Part shown: positions 16,253 to 23,824 of the stretch, one piece after another
Layout: each line of letters opens with the position of its first letter
How positions within the stretch are numbered: position 1 is the first letter of the stretch
Notes under the pieces: model-generated
The model's input: only the letters and a program-made list of their open reading frames with translations
The model's database searches: none
Told to the model about the DNA's origin: nothing
Origin: Verrucomicrobia bacterium UBA6015
Lineage (GTDB): Bacteria; Verrucomicrobiota; Kiritimatiellia; UBA8416
Assembly (NCBI GenBank): GCA_002428045.1
Contig: DIZZ01000170.1
Span: 503-27,909 of the forward strand
Reading direction: 5' to 3'
Length of the DNA: 27,407 bases
Translations under genes and position numbers: made by a program

Positions 16253-16282
16253 ACAATACCTGCCTGCGGCATCAACAGGCAA
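16253..16282 (-). promoter_or_regulatory. Candidate sigma-70 promoter for the murC-murB / division run
   Basis: On the minus strand TTGCCT (16282-16277) and TATTGT (16258-16253) are separated by 18 bases. Each matches four of six consensus bases. It is the best pair I see between the divergent genes, about 55 bases upstream of the murC-murB start. The match is weak and a longer upstream search could offer others. Confidence 0.3.
16261..16281. other. Short inverted repeat inside the candidate promoter
   Basis: TGCCTG and CAGGCA form perfect 6-base arms around a 9-base centre. The element falls over the -35 box and spacer of the candidate division-cluster promoter. It could be an operator or a chance palindrome. 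No T-run follows, so it is not an obvious terminator. Confidence 0.3.
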
Positions 16283-16329
16283 TAAGAACTGCATGACTAT
16301 CGCTAAAAAATGGGTTGCACAGATCAAGA

Positions 16330-16359
16330 TTGAAAACCTGTAGCCTCACTATTTCTAAT
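16330..16359 (+). promoter_or_regulatory. Sigma-70-type promoter for the SEC-C/TPR gene
   Basis: TTGAAA (16330-16335) and TCTAAT (16354-16359) are spaced by 18 bases. Each matches five of six consensus bases. Transcription should start near 16366, giving an untranslated leader of about 70 bases before the ATG at 16437. The AT-rich surroundings support it. Confidence 0.55.
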
Positions 16360-16436
16360 GAAATCAGTAACGCTTTATGCTATCGTCAAGGGCTGGCGCA
16401 ATCAATTTTTACGACGCTTATTGAAACAGGTGACTT

Positions 16437-18059
16437 ATGAATATGGATCTTTATCGTCCCTGCCCTTGCGGCAGCGGCAAGAAATTCAAGTTCTGCTGCA
16501 AAGAAAAACAGCGAGAACAGTCACCTGGCCCTGCCTTGCTGTTACTCTCAGGTTCTGATGAGTTGCCTCAATGGTCAGAGGTATCTGATGAGTTTCGGAA
16601 TGCCGTACTTGGCGGCGATCCGGTGGAATCACTGCACCCTCTCAGGGCAGGAATGAAATTGATGAACAATGGCAAATACAAGGATGCAGTGCCCTTTTTC
16701 AAGAAAGCACATAAGACGGCACCCTTCGTTTACAGCGCCCTCAATAACCAATCCCTCTGCCTGATGGCCATCGGGAAACTGGATGAGGCTATTGCAGCCC
16801 AGCAGCAAGCGTTCAAGGATTCCCCGCTACCCAACCCATTCGGCATGGCCAACCTAGCCGCCCTTCTATTGATGGCAGGCAACGACGAAGATGCCGAATC
16901 CGCCCTGGATGTGGCCCTTTTCATGAAGCCCACGCATGGGGATGCCTGCCTCAAGATCTGCGAATCGCTGGCACGCTTCAAACGGCATCAGGCGATTCTC
17001 GATTACGCTGACCGCTGCGCATTCGGCGACTATCCGGGCATCTCCTTCTTCACCGGAATCGCCGCCGCCAACCTTGGCAATACCGAACGGGCTTTAGAGG
17101 ATTTACGTCGCGTTAGCCCGCGCCACCCGAAGTGGGATATGGCCTGGCGCTACCTCAAGCACCTGAAACAAAACATGCACCCACACACCGTCATGGGCGA
17201 TTGGCCTTATCTTATGTCCTATGAGATATGCGCCTATGGTTCGATGGCGGATGAAATGACCAAGGCAATCGGCTGGGGCTCCCGCTCAATCGCCGTCAAG
17301 CTTTGCGAGGCCTTGCTCAACGAAACAGAAGCCACTCGGGACACGGCTCGCGAATTGTTGCAATTTCTCAAGCATCCCGACTGCATCAATCTCCTGTTGG
17401 CAATCGTCAAGGGGTCATTAGGGACGGACGATCTTCGCAAGACCGCCCTATTTCAGCTTCAGCAACGCGGCGAAATCAAACGGAATCAATCTGTCAACAT
17501 GCTGATCGACGGCAAACGCATTGATGTTTGCACAGCAGGAACGACCGTCAATCCAGACCTTCGGTATGGGCCTCCATTGCCAGCTAAACTTGAGAAACGC
17601 TACGCCATCGCCTCCGAACGTGCCATGGGGCACCAGCCGGACTGGAACAAGCTGGGACCTGAATTCCAGGCCATCGCACAAGCGGCTCCGAATTATTATC
17701 CGGCCCGCTACAACTATGCCGCGAGTCTGCTGAACCGGGGACGTATCGAAGAAGCCGAGCCGATCATGCGCAAGATTCTCGACGAAGCCCCCGACTACCT
17801 GTTTGCACCAGCCACCCTGCTACAGATCTATATAAGGCAAAACCGGAATGAGGACGCCCGTGAACTGATACGCAAAATTCATCCTCCCGAAGTGGCCCAT
17901 CCGATGGCGTTTGTCGCCTGGATGATCGCCCAGGCGATGTTCTACTCACAACAAGGAGACCTGAAGGCGGCCACGGAATGTATTGACACCGCCCACTCCA
18001 TCGATCCCGACCACCCCTACGTGAAAAAATTGCGGGCGGCCCGGAACACATTGATGTGA
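16437..18059 (+). CDS. SEC-C motif and TPR-repeat protein
   Basis: A 540-residue protein and the only plus-strand gene. Residues 7-22 contain RPCPCGSGKKFKFCC, a SEC-C zinc-binding motif (CxC...CC) like that at the SecA C-terminus. The remainder is helical with tetratricopeptide-type repeats. An N-terminal block (about 75-240) includes YKDAVPFFKKAHKTAPF and LDEAIAAQQQAFKDSP. A C-terminal block (about 420-535) includes RIEEAEPIMRKILDEAPDY and LKAATECIDTAHSIDPDHP. The middle (about 245-415) shows no clear repeat. SEC-C domains mediate protein or ribosome contacts in several families, so this may be a scaffold or chaperone-like protein. No enzymatic domain is visible. The ATG has AGGTG six bases upstream, and a good promoter lies about 75 bases upstream. 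Confidence 0.8.
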   Translation: MNMDLYRPCPCGSGKKFKFCCKEKQREQSPGPALLLLSGSDELPQWSEVSDEFRNAVLGGDPVESLHPLRAGMKLMNNGKYKDAVPFFKKAHKTAPFVYSALNNQSLCLMAIGKLDEAIAAQQQAFKDSPLPNPFGMANLAALLLMAGNDEDAESALDVALFMKPTHGDACLKICESLARFKRHQAILDYADRCAFGDYPGISFFTGIAAANLGNTERALEDLRRVSPRHPKWDMAWRYLKHLKQNMHPHTVMGDWPYLMSYEICAYGSMADEMTKAIGWGSRSIAVKLCEALLNETEATRDTARELLQFLKHPDCINLLLAIVKGSLGTDDLRKTALFQLQQRGEIKRNQSVNMLIDGKRIDVCTAGTTVNPDLRYGPPLPAKLEKRYAIASERAMGHQPDWNKLGPEFQAIAQAAPNYYPARYNYAASLLNRGRIEEAEPIMRKILDEAPDYLFAPATLLQIYIRQNRNEDARELIRKIHPPEVAHPMAFVAWMIAQAMFYSQQGDLKAATECIDTAHSIDPDHPYVKKLRAARNTLM

Positions 18060-18082
18060 ACCTTTGCGCAGATCAGTACGCC

Positions 18083-18520
18083 CTACCAGATCGTTGGATC
18101 GCCGCGTTTCTTGAACTCCTCGATGGCTTCCGGCGTCAATGCAAAGGGATCGTCCTTGCCTGCACGCGCTGCGTACTCATGCATCCGCCGCACCTGCTCG
18201 TTCATTTGCAGACGGCGTTCCGCCTCATCCACTTCGGTTTCGAGCAGCGGCTCGGGCGGCGGTGCCGAGGGCTCGCGATGGGAGAACCGGTAAAACACGG
18301 AATTTGTCGTGGCCGCCTCCGGCGTTGCCATTCTGCGGGATGGTGCTGCACGGATAACGGAGGGTTCAGTACGGGGCACCTGCACCACGCGCTCCGCAAG
18401 ATTGAGTGCCCCGTCGGGCTCCGCCGTTGCTTGCCGCGTACGTAAGCGGTCTTGGTGCAACACGAAACCGGCAGTCATGCAGCCAACGACCAGGAAAAAC
18501 ACCGGATAGGAAATCTTCAT
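18083..18520 (-). CDS. Small membrane-anchored protein of the pilin-like operon, unknown
   Basis: A 145-residue protein with one N-terminal hydrophobic segment (YPVFFLVVGCMTAGFVL, about 5-21), which could be an uncleaved anchor or a signal peptide. The rest is charged and Pro/Ala-rich with a helical, heptad-like stretch around ETEVDEAERRLQMNEQVRRM, and it ends DPTIW. I recognise no family. It is the last gene of the leftward pilin-like operon, 20 bases after the PilX-like gene, with an AGGGGGGG ribosome site. It is probably a periplasmic accessory of that system. It converges with the SEC-C/TPR gene across only 23 bases. Confidence 0.65.
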   Translation of the reverse strand: MKISYPVFFLVVGCMTAGFVLHQDRLRTRQATAEPDGALNLAERVVQVPRTEPSVIRAAPSRRMATPEAATTNSVFYRFSHREPSAPPPEPLLETEVDEAERRLQMNEQVRRMHEYAARAGKDDPFALTPEAIEEFKKRGDPTIW

Positions 18521-18540
18521 ACCCCCCCCTTATCACAAGC

Positions 18541-20166
18541 CTAACGGTCACTCCAGTCGGTCCATTGGTAGGCGTTCGGAACCACCGGATATCCCGGTGG
18601 AGGCTCGGTTTGGAACCGGCTGTCATACACATAATTCTTCGTATATCCGGTCCCACTCGTGGTGCCCACCGCCTGCCTTGTCTGGTTCACAATGCCGCCA
18701 TAGACATTCAGCATTCCCCGAGACCCGACACTTGAACTGTCGTAGTTAACCACACCGAAGCCACCCTCGGTCGCGATCATATGCGAAAATACATCCAGAT
18801 TATTCGGTGCCGTGGTTTGTACCATGATATGGCGCTTGGCGATGAGCCCCAGCGCATCGTCGGACATCGGGAAGTTAATCGGATTACTGGCATAACGAAT
18901 GTGATTGACAATCTGGATATCACGATCAGCAACGATGGTCAGCCGACCGTTAAGGCCTGTTGGCGCCGAAAGTTTCAAGTCGCCAGGGCGCGTGGCATTG
19001 TCGCCGGTGGTAACGGTCTGTACATAGATCAGACCGCCGTCGGGCACCGGCACGGTGCGCTTATTCCAGCTCCGCCGCGAATTCGTCACCACCATATTCG
19101 TCCCCGCCAAACTGATTTCCGTGGTTCCCTGCAAAACAAGAACGGCATCGCCCCGCAGCTCATTAAAATTGATTGACGTTGTATCCTGTGCAGCCACCCC
19201 CAGTGATATTCCGCGGTCAAAGACCGGTTGAACGGCGTCCGTTTTCCTTGTGTAGGACGCCGCAGCGCTCGTGGTACGGTCACAGAAGCGGGTCTGACCA
19301 CGCGACGCCACATTGTAGGAATGGAACCAAAACTGGACATTCGCATGGACGGGACCCTCGAACCGCTCCCCGCCAACCATCCACAATTGCATCGCCTCGT
19401 TGTTGTACCAGAGTGCATACCGAGCCCAACTGATGGCATGGAGACCTTGAATCGTTACTCGTCGCGAGCGTCCGTTGACGGTGCCCTCGGAAAAAATCTG
19501 GTACCGCGTGTATCGGGCGGAAAGGCCAGGCAGGGCTCCATCCGTGAACACCGCATTGGCGGCATTGATTTCCAGCCGCCAATGCCCCATGGCCTTCTGG
19601 GGATGGTCATTGTAAATGCGAACCGTCATCGCCGATGAATTGATGTCATAGATCACATTATTCTCGATCGTATAGGCCCCGCCATCAACACTCAGCCCAG
19701 CCTGTGAACCACCGCCCATCGGACGAAAATGCACACGCTTGGCGGGACCGTTATAGCCGTCAAAACCGTCCAGCAAATCCTGGCGGGTGATATAGGATCC
19801 GTCTGGAAGCATGGCAAAGAAGGAAGCATCCGGGGAATTATTCGGGTTGATGCGGATGGTGCCGTTGACGACACTGCTGCCTCCCGCCGGGTTTTCCACC
19901 AGGATCACCACATTGAACCCACCGGCTCCCAGTGATTCAGACAATGTCGCAGGAACCGGGAGTCCGTCGGCGATGTACTGCACCCCGCGCTCGATACCCC
20001 CCTCGGCAATAAAGAAGGCCTGTTCGACCTGCACCGTGCTGCGTGCGCGTAAGGCGAAACCGGCCGCCATCGACCCCATCATCGCCACCGCCAGCATGGC
20101 GGGGAACGTCAGGCACAGGACAAGCAACAGTGCCATCCCTTGCTTCGTGTTCATGTTTTTTTTCAT
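18541..20166 (-). CDS. PilX-like pilus assembly protein (large minor pilin)
   Basis: A 541-residue protein. Its N-terminus KQGMALLLVLCLTFPAMLAV, followed by QAFFIAEGGIERGVQYIADG, matches the PilX N-terminal type: a hydrophobic helix, then an alpha-helix with AxxAEGGIxxG. It lacks the classic GFTLxE prepilin site but has G just before the helix, as PilX/GspK proteins do. The long C-terminal region is beta-rich and includes GRLTIVADRDIQIVNHI and DDALGLIAKRHIMV. These resemble the DUF4900-type domain of pilus-associated proteins, a recollection I could not check. In-frame starts are TTG 20175, ATG 20166 and ATG 20154, and none has a strong ribosome site. I chose 20166, 15 bases after the preceding gene. 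It probably sits at the tip of a type IV pilus or type II secretion pseudopilus. Confidence 0.72.
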   Translation of the reverse strand: MKKNMNTKQGMALLLVLCLTFPAMLAVAMMGSMAAGFALRARSTVQVEQAFFIAEGGIERGVQYIADGLPVPATLSESLGAGGFNVVILVENPAGGSSVVNGTIRINPNNSPDASFFAMLPDGSYITRQDLLDGFDGYNGPAKRVHFRPMGGGSQAGLSVDGGAYTIENNVIYDINSSAMTVRIYNDHPQKAMGHWRLEINAANAVFTDGALPGLSARYTRYQIFSEGTVNGRSRRVTIQGLHAISWARYALWYNNEAMQLWMVGGERFEGPVHANVQFWFHSYNVASRGQTRFCDRTTSAAASYTRKTDAVQPVFDRGISLGVAAQDTTSINFNELRGDAVLVLQGTTEISLAGTNMVVTNSRRSWNKRTVPVPDGGLIYVQTVTTGDNATRPGDLKLSAPTGLNGRLTIVADRDIQIVNHIRYASNPINFPMSDDALGLIAKRHIMVQTTAPNNLDVFSHMIATEGGFGVVNYDSSSVGSRGMLNVYGGIVNQTRQAVGTTSGTGYTKNYVYDSRFQTEPPPGYPVVPNAYQWTDWSDR

Positions 20167-20181
20167 GATGCCCAACTTTCG

Positions 20182-20691
20182 CTAATTTCGCCATTTGACG
20201 ATGGTTTCCATTTGCTTGCTGGCGGCGTAACGCCCGCGTTCGACCCCGACACGGATGGATAATGCCATGGCATCGCTGTCAATTTCCACATCGGCCTGGG
20301 AAACCGAGTCAGCCACCGGATGTACCGTCGCCGCATCGGCAGGAGTGTAGACAATGGTACCAAGATCTGAACGGTACTCAAAGGATCCTGCAGAGGCCCC
20401 GTCCGCGTCCTTGACATTAAGCACCCAGCCATGGCCGGTATCGGTTCGCGTCACGTCGCTGGCCGCTCTCAAGCCGCGCCCCTCCACACCGAAACCGTAG
20501 ACCATGCGACTGATTGCCAGGGATGCCCTGTGCGTCGCCGTTTCCTGAACGGAAGCCTGATAATACGAATTCTGGATGAAGAAGAAGAGCGCGAAGGCGG
20601 ATGACGTCACCAGCGACATGATGGCGGTCGCCATCATCACTTCGACCAACGTGAATCCGAAACGTCGCGATTTACATAGGTTTGTTTTCAT
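20182..20691 (-). CDS. Prepilin-type minor pilin, PilW/GspJ-like
   Basis: A 169-residue protein with a basic leader and the prepilin peptidase motif RRFGFTLVEVMMATAIMSLV (about 9-28). Cleavage is expected after the Gly before FTLVE. The long hydrophobic helix is followed by a globular domain of roughly 140 residues that includes SLAISRMVYGFGVEGRGLR. Position and size fit the PilW or GspJ role in the minor-pilin complex that starts pilus or pseudopilus assembly. The start overlaps the stop of the PilV/GspI-like gene (ATGA), and the PilX-like gene follows within about 20 bases. No distinctive sequence separates type IV pilus from type II secretion use. Confidence 0.82.
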   Translation of the reverse strand: MKTNLCKSRRFGFTLVEVMMATAIMSLVTSSAFALFFFIQNSYYQASVQETATHRASLAISRMVYGFGVEGRGLRAASDVTRTDTGHGWVLNVKDADGASAGSFEYRSDLGTIVYTPADAATVHPVADSVSQADVEIDSDAMALSIRVGVERGRYAASKQMETIVKWRN

Positions 20692-21080
20692 GGCCGCAAC
20701 GCCTCACTGATCATTGTCGTCAAGGTTTCCGTTCGTGCGGCATCCGTACGGGGATCGCGCCAGACCACGGACACCGCCACCTGCTTTCTCCGCCCCGACG
20801 AACCCGTAACCGGCGATACCGAGCATGTTCCCTCGGCACCCCCCATCAGCGAATGCGTCCCCTCGGTCAACGCCGCATGATGATAATTGATCCGAGACAG
20901 CAACTCGAGTTCAGCGCGAGCGGTATTCACCGCCACAATGCGCCGACTGGACGCCTCGTTCCAGCGCCAATACATCGTGACGGACGCAACGGCACCGCCT
21001 AGGGTCAGGCCCAACAGCGCCATCGCCACCATAACCTCCACCAAGGTGAACCCATCCTTTAAATGTATGCCGCGAACCAT
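20688..21080 (-). CDS. Prepilin-type minor pilin, PilV/GspI-like
   Basis: A 130-residue protein with the prepilin motif KDGFTLVEVMVAMALLGLTL near the N-terminus (about 8-27) and a short leader with one basic Lys before Gly. The body is small and ends in ETLTTMISEALRP. Size and first position in a PilV-PilW-PilX or GspI-J-K order suggest a minor pilin of the PilV/GspI kind. The ATG at 21080 has a strong AGGAGG ribosome site seven bases upstream and lies about 40 bases downstream of the predicted sigma-54 transcription start. It is therefore the first gene of this operon. Prepilin peptidase and the assembly ATPase are not in the window. Confidence 0.84.
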   Translation of the reverse strand: MVRGIHLKDGFTLVEVMVAMALLGLTLGGAVASVTMYWRWNEASSRRIVAVNTARAELELLSRINYHHAALTEGTHSLMGGAEGTCSVSPVTGSSGRRKQVAVSVVWRDPRTDAARTETLTTMISEALRP

Positions 21081-21128
21081 GGCGACCCTCCTCTATGCGA
21101 ATCAAAGTGTTTGCAATAGTTAAGTATA

Positions 21129-21145
21129 AGCAATAATTATGCCAG
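21129..21145 (-). promoter_or_regulatory. Sigma-54 (RpoN) promoter for the pilin-like operon
   Basis: The minus strand reads CTGGCATAATTATTGCT. This matches the -24/-12 consensus YTGGCACG-N4-TTGCW, with the invariant GG and GC exactly 12 bases apart. Transcription would begin near 21119, leaving a leader of about 40 bases that contains the strong ribosome site of the first pilin gene. Sigma-54 control of pilin genes is known from Pseudomonas and Myxococcus. Overlapping AT-rich sequence also offers a weaker TATACT -10 box. No enhancer-binding protein gene is in the window. Confidence 0.6.
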
Positions 21146-21340
21146 ACTTTAAATGTATCGAACGAACGCTAGACTTTCCCAATAATGTGATAGTAACAGG
21201 CATTGCCAATACGATGCAATATGAGTTTATTTATTGTTTTCTCAAATTCAACAATCGATATTTCGGTGTTTTGTTGAACGAAGCTGCTCTGCGACAAGAA
21301 ATAGAGTGTGATGACTGGCGCTGTTCCCATCCACCGTTAT

Positions 21341-23656
21341 TTAGAACGCTTCTTTTTTCTCAGGGAACAATAGTTGACTGAGAATGCTGACGGTTTCTTT
21401 CGCGGCAATCTCCGGTGTTAAAGCGGTGTCCGCGATTCCGGAGACGACTCGGGTGATGTTATGATCGATTTCCCCCTTGGCCCATGTCGTTTGGTCGGGG
21501 GCTGAAATGTAGGCGGAAAACGTGTGATGCATGGTGCCGGGCCGCTCTCCGATGATATGAATGATGGCTTTGTGTTCCCCGGAATCCGGCGATCCCCCAA
21601 ACAGGCACTCTCCGATACGGTATCCGGCACGAACCCGTCCGTGTTGAAGCGCCAGAATTTCAGGGGCAAGCCGAAAATTGTTTTCCTGCAGATTGCTTTT
21701 CAAAGCGTCAAGATATGGGGTCAAATGGCCAGAATCCATGATGGCGAGCGCGTTCAGTCCATCCGAGACGATAATTTGCACCTGTATCATGCCGATTCTT
21801 TGAGACGTTAATGCCTGGAGGGTTATAAGCGAGGCGTCGTCCAGCATCTCTCCGGTTTGCGGGTGCAGGATATAATCAGTTCGATTGCACGAGCGGGTTT
21901 TTAAAAGCACCGATCCCGGCACGGAGGCGATAAATGCAGGATTAAATTCAACCCAGATGCATTTTTTGGAATCCTCGTAAAGCGTGCGGATTTCGCGATC
22001 AAGCCTGGGTTCCATGTTCCAGACCTCGCGGTCATAGCCCTGCGCCAGATAAACGCCGCGCGCACGGACTTCCTTCATTTTCTGTTTCCCTTCGCACTGA
22101 ATTTCCAATTTCGCCCGTTTGTCACCCAGAGCGCGCCGGTATTGGTACCAAACCCACAAGGGATCTCCAAAATGGGCGGTAGGCTGTCCTTGGGCGTCAA
22201 TGACACCCAGCCGCCGGAAAAAACTCATCATCGGCTCGTTGACCTGATAGCCGAATTTTTCCCGCAGGCGTAAGTGGTCCTGGAATGCAGTGGTTAGATA
22301 CCCCAGCATGGGATCGTTTTTCGTGGGCAACGCCATGAGGTAGGCGGGGTTGGCCGGCATGATCTGATCCTGGCACCAGTCCAGGTCATCGAGCGTTATG
22401 TCCATGTGCAGGGTAGCGCAGATATCCAGGCCGATGGTCAGGCCGTGAAGCTTGCCCATGACGATGTCTTCGAGGCAGCAGCGCACCAACTGTTCGCGGG
22501 TTCTAAATACTTCCGGACCGATGAAGCCGGCAACATCGTTTAAATGCACCCAGGGGGCTTCAGGAACCCCGCCCTTTCGCTGCGCTTCGGAAACCTTGTT
22601 TTTCAGCAGTCTCGCCACACCATATTTTCGCGATTCATGGATGACCATATCGGTTCCCTGGCCGCTGCCATTGGTGAAATCCGCACCCTGGCCGGTTTCA
22701 AAATAAAATCCATAGCGGCCTGATCGTGTTTCGGCATAGGCAAGCATTTTTTCTAATGTGAGATCAAACGTGGCGTTTGCATGGTCGGAGCCCGCCAGGC
22801 TCTGAAACCAGATACCCGTGGTTCCGGGCTGATTTTTTTCCACTTGGGCCTGAATGTCGATATGGGCCAGGATGCTGTGGGGAATGATGTCTTCCAACTG
22901 AAAGGTTTGGCGAAGGTCTTGGAGTGTTGCTTCCAGAAGCGCAACCGATTGGGGATCGCTGCCTGCCGGATTAACCCCCAGCACAACGTCGCCAGTCGCG
23001 TAAGACCATCCGTCAAGGATCTGCCAGATCACGTCATCGGGATGGTCCGTCGGGGAATTGGGCTGGATGCGAGCGCCCATGTACCCTTTGGCACCGATAT
23101 GGCTACCAGGGAGAGGATTGAATATTTTGCGTCCTACCGTGATCAGCTCTTCATTGGACATGATTTTGACCACGCAGCCGATGACATCACTGCACAGTCC
23201 ATCCAGAATTTCATGAATGGCGGATTCGTTGGCCGATAAAAGAAATTGGCGGAGCTCTCCTAACGTCAGGGGATTCGTTTTTCTAACCAGATCCGACGGG
23301 AGTTCCCTGGTCAGGCGCAGGTATAGCTGGTCCTCAAACAACGGATGGTTGAGAATATCGACCAGTTTGGTATTGGACAAAAGGAGGCGCGCCTTTAAGC
23401 GGACTTCTTGATCAGCGGCGGCGACACCCAGTATTTGATCGCCTTCTTTGAAGTCATTGGCCGCGCCAATCAGTTGCTGATACGTTTTGCGGTCGAACCG
23501 GCCCACGGTGCGGCTGATAAAAGCAAAAATATCCTCTTGCGTTTCTGCGTCCAGAAGGTTGGCCCTCACAAGCGGAGGCAGCAAGCCTGATCCAACCAGT
23601 GATGCCGCCATCATGCCGCAAAATTCTCTTCGGCTCATATGTCCGACGCTCCTCAT
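21341..23656 (-). CDS. eutBC: Ethanolamine ammonia-lyase EutB-EutC fusion with Tat-like leader
   Basis: Adenosylcobalamin enzyme that turns ethanolamine into acetaldehyde and ammonia. In this 771-residue chain the EutB part (about 38-515) keeps GARIQPN (Arg196, Gln198), GVNPAGSDP (Asn229) and YFETGQGAD (Glu320), positions that bind ethanolamine in the E. coli enzyme. A 100-residue linker follows, then EutC (about 616-771) with IVSDGLNALAIMD, GRVRAGYRIGE and IGERPGT. The N-terminus MSRREFCGMMAAS followed by a hydrophobic stretch and LVRA resembles a Tat signal, which would export the folded enzyme. The family normally has separate cytosolic subunits. Starts at 23692, 23656 and 23638 are possible; GGAGGGG lies 4-5 bases before 23656. 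No eutA, shell or aldehyde dehydrogenase genes are nearby, and the gene looks less GC-rich than its neighbours. Confidence 0.85.
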   Translation of the reverse strand: MRSVGHMSRREFCGMMAASLVGSGLLPPLVRANLLDAETQEDIFAFISRTVGRFDRKTYQQLIGAANDFKEGDQILGVAAADQEVRLKARLLLSNTKLVDILNHPLFEDQLYLRLTRELPSDLVRKTNPLTLGELRQFLLSANESAIHEILDGLCSDVIGCVVKIMSNEELITVGRKIFNPLPGSHIGAKGYMGARIQPNSPTDHPDDVIWQILDGWSYATGDVVLGVNPAGSDPQSVALLEATLQDLRQTFQLEDIIPHSILAHIDIQAQVEKNQPGTTGIWFQSLAGSDHANATFDLTLEKMLAYAETRSGRYGFYFETGQGADFTNGSGQGTDMVIHESRKYGVARLLKNKVSEAQRKGGVPEAPWVHLNDVAGFIGPEVFRTREQLVRCCLEDIVMGKLHGLTIGLDICATLHMDITLDDLDWCQDQIMPANPAYLMALPTKNDPMLGYLTTAFQDHLRLREKFGYQVNEPMMSFFRRLGVIDAQGQPTAHFGDPLWVWYQYRRALGDKRAKLEIQCEGKQKMKEVRARGVYLAQGYDREVWNMEPRLDREIRTLYEDSKKCIWVEFNPAFIASVPGSVLLKTRSCNRTDYILHPQTGEMLDDASLITLQALTSQRIGMIQVQIIVSDGLNALAIMDSGHLTPYLDALKSNLQENNFRLAPEILALQHGRVRAGYRIGECLFGGSPDSGEHKAIIHIIGERPGTMHHTFSAYISAPDQTTWAKGEIDHNITRVVSGIADTALTPEIAAKETVSILSQLLFPEKKEAF

Positions 23657-23824
23657 GATCCCCTCCGCCCTCTGTGTTCTGAACGGCACCATACCGATCC
23701 TGAAACAACTGATGGAAAGATAGCACGCAGGTCTGGGTGTGGATACAACAATCGATGCACTCGGTATGGCGTTTATTAATTTCTACAGATCCTTGGACGA
23801 GATGAGCTTGCGTGGCGATGTGTC

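Noticed and set aside
14982..16343. A 453-codon open frame on the plus strand antisense to murC.
   Set aside because: It lies opposite a gene with unmistakable motifs, has no domain-like segments, and is rich in His, Arg and Gln as GC-rich shadow frames are.
18060..18082. A possible bidirectional terminator between the convergent SEC-C/TPR and small membrane protein genes.
   Set aside because: The 23-base gap contains no inverted repeat or T-run.
21139..21381. An 80-codon plus-strand frame in the AT-rich gap between the pilin operon and the ammonia-lyase gene.
   Set aside because: It overlaps the end of the lyase gene and the sigma-54 element, has no ribosome site, and its translation has no recognisable feature. 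A real small gene cannot be fully excluded.
23657..23824. A possible promoter or terminator between the receptor and the ammonia-lyase gene.
   Set aside because: I looked for paired -35/-10 boxes and hairpins on the minus strand and found only poor matches with wrong spacing.
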